8,588 nucleotides of DNA from an archaeon (GTDB taxonomy: Archaea; Iainarchaeota; Iainarchaeia; Iainarchaeales; GCA-2688035), in contig JASLNX010000195.1 in NCBI GenBank assembly GCA_030745815.1, positions 1 through 8,588 on the forward strand, given 5' to 3'. The notes below the pieces were generated by a model, which saw only the letters and a program-made list of their open reading frames with translations, made no database searches and was not told where the DNA came from. The position numbers and the translations under genes were made by a program. Within the stretch, counting starts at the first letter, position 1; each line of letters begins with the position of its first letter. Below, piece after piece: positions 6,277 through 8,588 of the stretch.

Positions 6277-6348
6277 GGGCCTGTGGTCTAGTGGTATGAC
6301 GTCCCGTTGACATCGGGGAGATCAGGAGTTCAATTCTCCTCAGGCCCA
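6277..6348 (+). tRNA. trnV: tRNA-Val (anticodon GAC)
   Basis: A complete 72-nt cloverleaf can be folded by hand. The acceptor stem is GGGCCTG/CAGGCCC, the D stem GTC/GAC, the anticodon stem TCCCG/CGGGG around loop TTGACAT, and the T stem AGGAG/CTCCT around TTCAATT, with discriminator A73. The anticodon GAC reads Val codons GUC and GUU. No intron is seen, and CCA is not encoded (the next bases are CT), so it is added after transcription. It lies 7 bases after ttuA and 8 bases from the convergent stop of the coiled-coil gene. Confidence 0.97.
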
Positions 6349-6356
6349 CTAATTAG

Positions 6357-7976
6357 TTATTTTTTCTTCTTTGCAGAATTCTTCTTAAAGCCCTTTTCAA
6401 CCACTTGGCCCATTTCTTTTGCAAAGTTTTCCTCAAATTCGTCAAGCTCTTTCATTTTGGCGTCAATTAATTTCATGCGCTTGTTAATTTGTGACTCAAG
6501 CCATTTTGACTGTTCATTTATTTTTTGAAGTGAGGTATTGAATTTTTTCACATTTATTTCAATAACCTTTACAAACTGGCTTTTGAACATTTCCAAGTCG
6601 CCCATCTGTTGTTTTATTGTTTTGGGATCAAAGTCTGACTCAAGTTTTTCGTGCAATCTGTCAAGCTTTTCAATTTTTACCTTTAAGTCCTTTTCAAGAG
6701 TTGTGAGTTTGTGCATGTGCTCTCTTATTTGTATCTCAAAAGCGCGCTTTGTGTCCTCTAGTTCACCTGTTTGGTCTTTTGAATTAGTTGACATGGCTTT
6801 GATCTTGTCTCCGACTAGACTCTTAAGATTTGTTTCAGCATCCGCCTTAATCCCATCAATTACATCAAGGCCAACTTCTAAAGTTTTGTTGACTCGCTCA
6901 TCCAACTTGGCCACCTTTTCTTGCGCACCGTCCAAAAACTCTTGGTTGGCACTCTTTGCTTTTATGAGTTCTGAATTCATTTCGCTTATAAGAGTGTTTT
7001 TGGTTTTGTCAAGTTGTGAAAGTTCAGAGTTGAGTTTTTCCATAAATTCGTCGTGCTGGATTTTTTTTGCCTGAAACAACTGCAGCTCATTTTTTAGACT
7101 GGCGCTCTCTTTTTTGAGTTCGGCAATTTTGCCGTCCAAAATTTCTTCAATTTCTTTGGATTTGGATTCAAGTTTTGCGTCCACCTTGCTAAGAAATAGG
7201 CTTTGCTGTGACTCAAACAAAACCTGCATTTTTTTAACCTCTTTCTCGGCAATTTTGTCTGCTTCTTTTACAAGCGATTTGTCAATGTCTTTTCTTATTT
7301 CCTTCATTTCACTAAGGTTTTTGTCGACAACTGAAAGAATTCCTTTCTCCCAAAGCTTTGAAAGGTCAACTGCTTGAACTTGCCTTTCCAAAATTGGCTT
7401 TGGAGCAGGAGCTGGCGTTGAAGGCAGGGTTGGTTTTTTTGCAACAGACTCTGGTTCGGGTTCACGTTGTCTTTCGTGAATCATCAACTTTCCAACCGGC
7501 TTAGCGACTAGCTTAACGGTTGGCTTGATAGCTGGCTTAACGTCTGGTTTGACAACTGACTTGGCAGCTGGCTTTTTAATCGGCTTGGCGTTAGGCTTGA
7601 CAACTTTTTTCCTGCCTGGTCTCTTAACAAGCCTTGCAAAAAAGCTTTCCTTTGGCTCTTCTTTCTTTTTAGGTAGCTTGTCTGGAAGACGCCTTTGCTT
7701 GGAAATGTCCGCACTTATTTCTGAAAGCTTTGCCCGTTTTGCCTTCACACTTTGAATAGATGGTTTTTTGGCAATCTGCTTTGGGGCTGGAGCCTGTTCT
7801 ACTGGCTTTGGAACTGGCTTTTTGGCAGGTGGCTTTTTAGCATCTGCAATAAGTTGCTTTGCCTGCGGCTCATTTATGCCTACTTCACGCAGGTGCATTA
7901 CAATTTCATTGTTTGGAACTCTAAGCTCAATAAGCTTTCTGATACTGTCCACTAGTATCTCTTTTTTGTCGACCAT
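6357..7976 (-). CDS. Long coiled-coil protein with Lys-Pro-rich linker, 539 residues, function unknown
   Basis: I do not recognise a named family. Residues 1-46 form a small helical domain (SIRKLIELRVPNNEIVMHL, then VGINEPQAKQLIADAK) of the UBA-like or short helical-bundle type often fused to other parts in archaeal and candidate-phylum proteins. Residues 47-200 are disordered and rich in Lys, Pro and Ala, with a repeated KP unit at about 127-163. Residues about 205-525 are a nearly continuous charged coiled coil with heptad-like Leu/Ile spacing. The end is KKNSAKKKK. No membrane segment, signal peptide or ATP-binding motif is visible, so it is not an SMC ATPase. A cytoplasmic scaffold, cytoskeletal or nucleoid-associated role is possible. 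The start is ATG at 7976, leaderless, with a TATA box 30 bases upstream. Two tRNA genes flank it in inverted orientation. Confidence 0.88.
   Translation of the reverse strand: MVDKKEILVDSIRKLIELRVPNNEIVMHLREVGINEPQAKQLIADAKKPPAKKPVPKPVEQAPAPKQIAKKPSIQSVKAKRAKLSEISADISKQRRLPDKLPKKKEEPKESFFARLVKRPGRKKVVKPNAKPIKKPAAKSVVKPDVKPAIKPTVKLVAKPVGKLMIHERQREPEPESVAKKPTLPSTPAPAPKPILERQVQAVDLSKLWEKGILSVVDKNLSEMKEIRKDIDKSLVKEADKIAEKEVKKMQVLFESQQSLFLSKVDAKLESKSKEIEEILDGKIAELKKESASLKNELQLFQAKKIQHDEFMEKLNSELSQLDKTKNTLISEMNSELIKAKSANQEFLDGAQEKVAKLDERVNKTLEVGLDVIDGIKADAETNLKSLVGDKIKAMSTNSKDQTGELEDTKRAFEIQIREHMHKLTTLEKDLKVKIEKLDRLHEKLESDFDPKTIKQQMGDLEMFKSQFVKVIEINVKKFNTSLQKINEQSKWLESQINKRMKLIDAKMKELDEFEENFAKEMGQVVEKGFKKNSAKKKK
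6360..6365 (+). terminator. Possible poly-T terminator after tRNA-Val
   Basis: Six Ts follow the tRNA 3' end by 12 bases on the plus strand, and more T-rich sequence continues. Archaeal polymerase can stop at such runs. The same bases are the lysine codons at the C-terminus of the convergent coiled-coil gene. Confidence 0.4.
7488..7607 (-). repeat. Degenerate tandem repeat encoding a Lys-Pro linker
   Basis: Within the coiled-coil gene the DNA repeats a degenerate unit of roughly 12-15 bases around GGCTT/TGGCTT (plus-strand reading), encoding units such as VVKPDVKPAIKPTVKL. It lies at residues about 124-163. The repeat gives a flexible, positively charged spacer and is likely to vary in length between strains. 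Confidence 0.7.
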
Positions 7977-8000
7977 ACTGGAATAAAGAAGGGCTTAAGC

Positions 8001-8010
8001 AGTATAAAAG
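8001..8010 (-). promoter_or_regulatory. TATA box for the coiled-coil gene (leaderless)
   Basis: CTTTTATACT on the minus strand is centred about 30 bases upstream of the ATG at 7976. No ribosome binding site lies before that ATG, which suggests a leaderless or near-leaderless mRNA. Confidence 0.6.
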
Positions 8011-8066
8011 AATTTAGTTTTAGGAATTAGGTGTTTTTCGTACGCATTCTTTTTGTACTCTTTTGT

Positions 8067-8112
8067 GAACTTTTTGGAAGGAAATCGTTAGATTTCCACT
8101 CCGAAAAAGTTC
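8067..8112 (-). repeat. 46-nt imperfect hairpin just downstream of tRNA-Ala
   Basis: The arms GAACTTTTT (8067-8075) and AAAAAGTTC (8104-8112) pair over 9 bp. GGA/TCC then adds 3 bp and GGAAATC/GATTTCC adds 7 bp, around the loop GTTA (8087-8090), with only one- or two-base interruptions. On the minus strand the hairpin begins 3 bases after the tRNA-Ala 3' end. Its first arm carries a T5 run that could terminate the tRNA transcript. It could instead be a small structured RNA, a processing signal for the tRNA 3' end, or a remnant of a small mobile element. Confidence 0.75.
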
Positions 8113-8115
8113 TGT

Positions 8116-8187
8116 TGGACCCTCCGGGAATTGAACCCGGGATCTCCCGATTGCCAACCGAGCGTCATACCACTAGACCAAGGGCCC
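8116..8187 (-). tRNA. trnA: tRNA-Ala (anticodon GGC)
   Basis: A complete 72-nt cloverleaf folds by hand. The acceptor stem is GGGCCCT/AGGGTCC, the D stem GTC/GAC, the anticodon stem CTCGG/TCGGG around loop TTGGCAA, and the T stem CCGGG/CCCGG around TTCAATT. The acceptor contains G3:U70, the main alanine identity element, and A73, which agrees with the Ala anticodon GGC. CCA is not encoded and no intron is seen. The D-arm region is identical over 18 bases to the tRNA-Val in this window and unlike the AGCTCAG-type D arm I remember for most archaeal tRNA-Ala. Confidence 0.96.
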
Positions 8188-8210
8188 TGTGAAAATAAGT
8201 TGACGGTGGA

Positions 8211-8222
8211 AATTTTTTAAAG
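8211..8222 (-). promoter_or_regulatory. TATA box for tRNA-Ala
   Basis: CTTTAAAAAATT on the minus strand is centred about 29 bases upstream of the tRNA 5' end at 8187. It lies in the short gap after the LSm stop, so the tRNA probably has its own promoter. Confidence 0.6.
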
Positions 8223-8232
8223 GGCAACGAAT

Positions 8233-8451
8233 TTAGGGCGAAATTAAAATTACGTTATCTCCGCGCACCATTAGCTTTCCGAGTTTCTTTTTTGCTTCGC
8301 CGTTTTCAAGCTGCTCGGCGTTCTCAAGCACTATATTCATGTGTACATCGAATGCTTTGAGGGTTCCTCTTACTTCCATACTCCCTTTGAGTGTAACAAG
8401 AACTTCTTTTCCGATTGCGTCGTTTAACAAATCAAATGGTCTGTTTGCCAT
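8233..8451 (-). CDS. lsm: Archaeal Sm-like protein (LSm/SmAP)
   Basis: Archaeal Sm proteins form heptameric rings that bind U-rich RNA; they are linked to tRNA and snoRNA-like RNA metabolism. The 72 residues are almost exactly one Sm fold. The Sm1 motif spans about residues 14-43, with LVTLKGSMEVRGTLKAFD and then HMNIVLENAEQLE. The Sm2 motif near 58-72 contains GKLMVRGDNVILISP, including the RGDN RNA-binding residues. The ATG at 8451 is preceded by GGGAGG with 8-base spacing. It stands upstream of tRNA-Ala on the same strand. In many archaea LSm precedes rpl37e, which is not seen here. Confidence 0.97.
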   Translation of the reverse strand: MANRPFDLLNDAIGKEVLVTLKGSMEVRGTLKAFDVHMNIVLENAEQLENGEAKKKLGKLMVRGDNVILISP

Positions 8452-8459
8452 AGTTGATA

Positions 8460-8465
8460 CCTCCC
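8460..8465 (-). promoter_or_regulatory. Ribosome binding site for LSm
   Basis: GGGAGG on the minus strand lies 8 bases upstream of the LSm ATG. It shows that LSm is translated from a leadered or polycistronic mRNA, unlike the leaderless neighbours. Confidence 0.75.
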
Positions 8466-8473
8466 TACCCTTA

Positions 8474-8588
8474 TTACTTTTTTACCTTTGTTACCTTTGT
8501 TCTTTTTGGTATTCTAAATATTGAAAGAATTCTTTGTAAAAGTCCTTTTCTTTTCTTTTTAATTGAAGTAAGTTTAATTTTTACTCCT
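8474..8588 (-). CDS. Possible C-terminal tail of an upstream gene (partial, cut by window edge)
   Basis: One minus-strand frame is open from the right edge to a TAA at 8474-8476, giving 37 residues that end in a lysine/arginine-rich tail (IKKKRKGLLQRILS, then IPKRTKVTKVKK). The other two minus frames hit stops within a few codons of the edge. The stop lies 22 bases before the LSm start, a spacing typical of an operon partner. The frame is short and AT-rich, so chance cannot be excluded; if it is not coding, the stretch holds a TATA-like CAATATTTAG at 8514-8523 that could serve LSm. Confidence 0.4.
   Translation of the reverse strand, partial: GVKIKLTSIKKKRKGLLQRILSIFRIPKRTKVTKVKK

Noticed and set aside
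6538..7377. Long plus-strand frames (178 and 87 codons) opposite the coiled-coil gene
   Set aside because: They are Ser/Leu/Phe-rich mirror readings of the Lys/Glu-rich coiled coil, with no start signals.
6277..8187. The shared tRNA segments as CRISPR or transposon repeats
   Set aside because: Both copies lie inside complete, foldable tRNA genes, and no spacer array or transposase is present.
8524..8535. Perfect 12-bp palindrome AAAGAATTCTTT upstream of LSm
   Set aside because: It is A/T-rich and short, and lies within the possible coding tail; it has no partner site in the window, so it is not called an operator.

Overview
The window is archaeal chromosomal DNA. The evidence is a proteasome alpha subunit, two archaeal exosome subunits, an SBDS ribosome-maturation factor, the archaeal/eukaryal RNase P protein Pop5, ribosomal protein L15e, an archaeal Sm-like protein, a TtuA/Ncs6-type tRNA thiolase and two tRNA genes without an encoded CCA end. 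TATA-like boxes occur about 26-30 bases upstream of starts, and some genes look leaderless while others carry GGTGA or GGAGG ribosome binding sites. The base composition is AT-rich. Short intergenic gaps, low-complexity lysine-rich proteins and several unrecognised small proteins would fit a DPANN-type or other reduced archaeon, but that placement is inference.

Region 1 (1-2803, minus strand) is the downstream half of the archaeal exosome/proteasome superoperon. It reads small zinc-ribbon protein, psmA, SBDS, rrp4 and rrp41 (cut by the window edge). psmA to rrp41 is tightly packed: the last three genes are 2 bases apart or overlap, so they are probably cotranscribed and translationally coupled. 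It joins RNA degradation (exosome), protein degradation (20S proteasome) and ribosome maturation (SBDS).

Region 2 (2901-4377, minus strand) holds rpl15e, an HD-domain phosphohydrolase and RNase P subunit Pop5 (rnp2). In many archaea the gene between rpl15e and pop5 is the RNase P subunit Rpp30. Here an HD-domain protein occupies that place.

Region 3 (4425-6348, plus strand) begins with a divergent intergenic region carrying a perfect 10-bp inverted repeat with a TATA-like sequence inside each arm. An unrecognised 263-residue protein follows, with a 77-residue tail that has no acidic residue. Next come a leaderless TtuA/Ncs6-family tRNA 2-thiolation enzyme and tRNA-Val(GAC), only 7 bases after the ttuA stop.

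Region 4 (6357-8588, minus strand) contains an LSm (SmAP) gene, tRNA-Ala(GGC) followed 3 bases later by a strong imperfect hairpin, and a leaderless 539-residue protein. That protein has a small helical N-terminal domain, a Lys-Pro-rich linker and a long coiled coil. The right edge probably carries the lysine-rich C-terminal tail of another minus-strand gene upstream of LSm.

Most of the window is information-processing housekeeping: tRNA processing and modification, RNA decay, ribosome assembly and protein turnover. I see no CRISPR array, transposon or phage element. The parts that may be undescribed are the basic protein beside rpl15e and its mirrored promoter region, the coiled-coil protein flanked by inverted tRNAs, the 57-residue zinc ribbon, and the hairpin next to tRNA-Ala.
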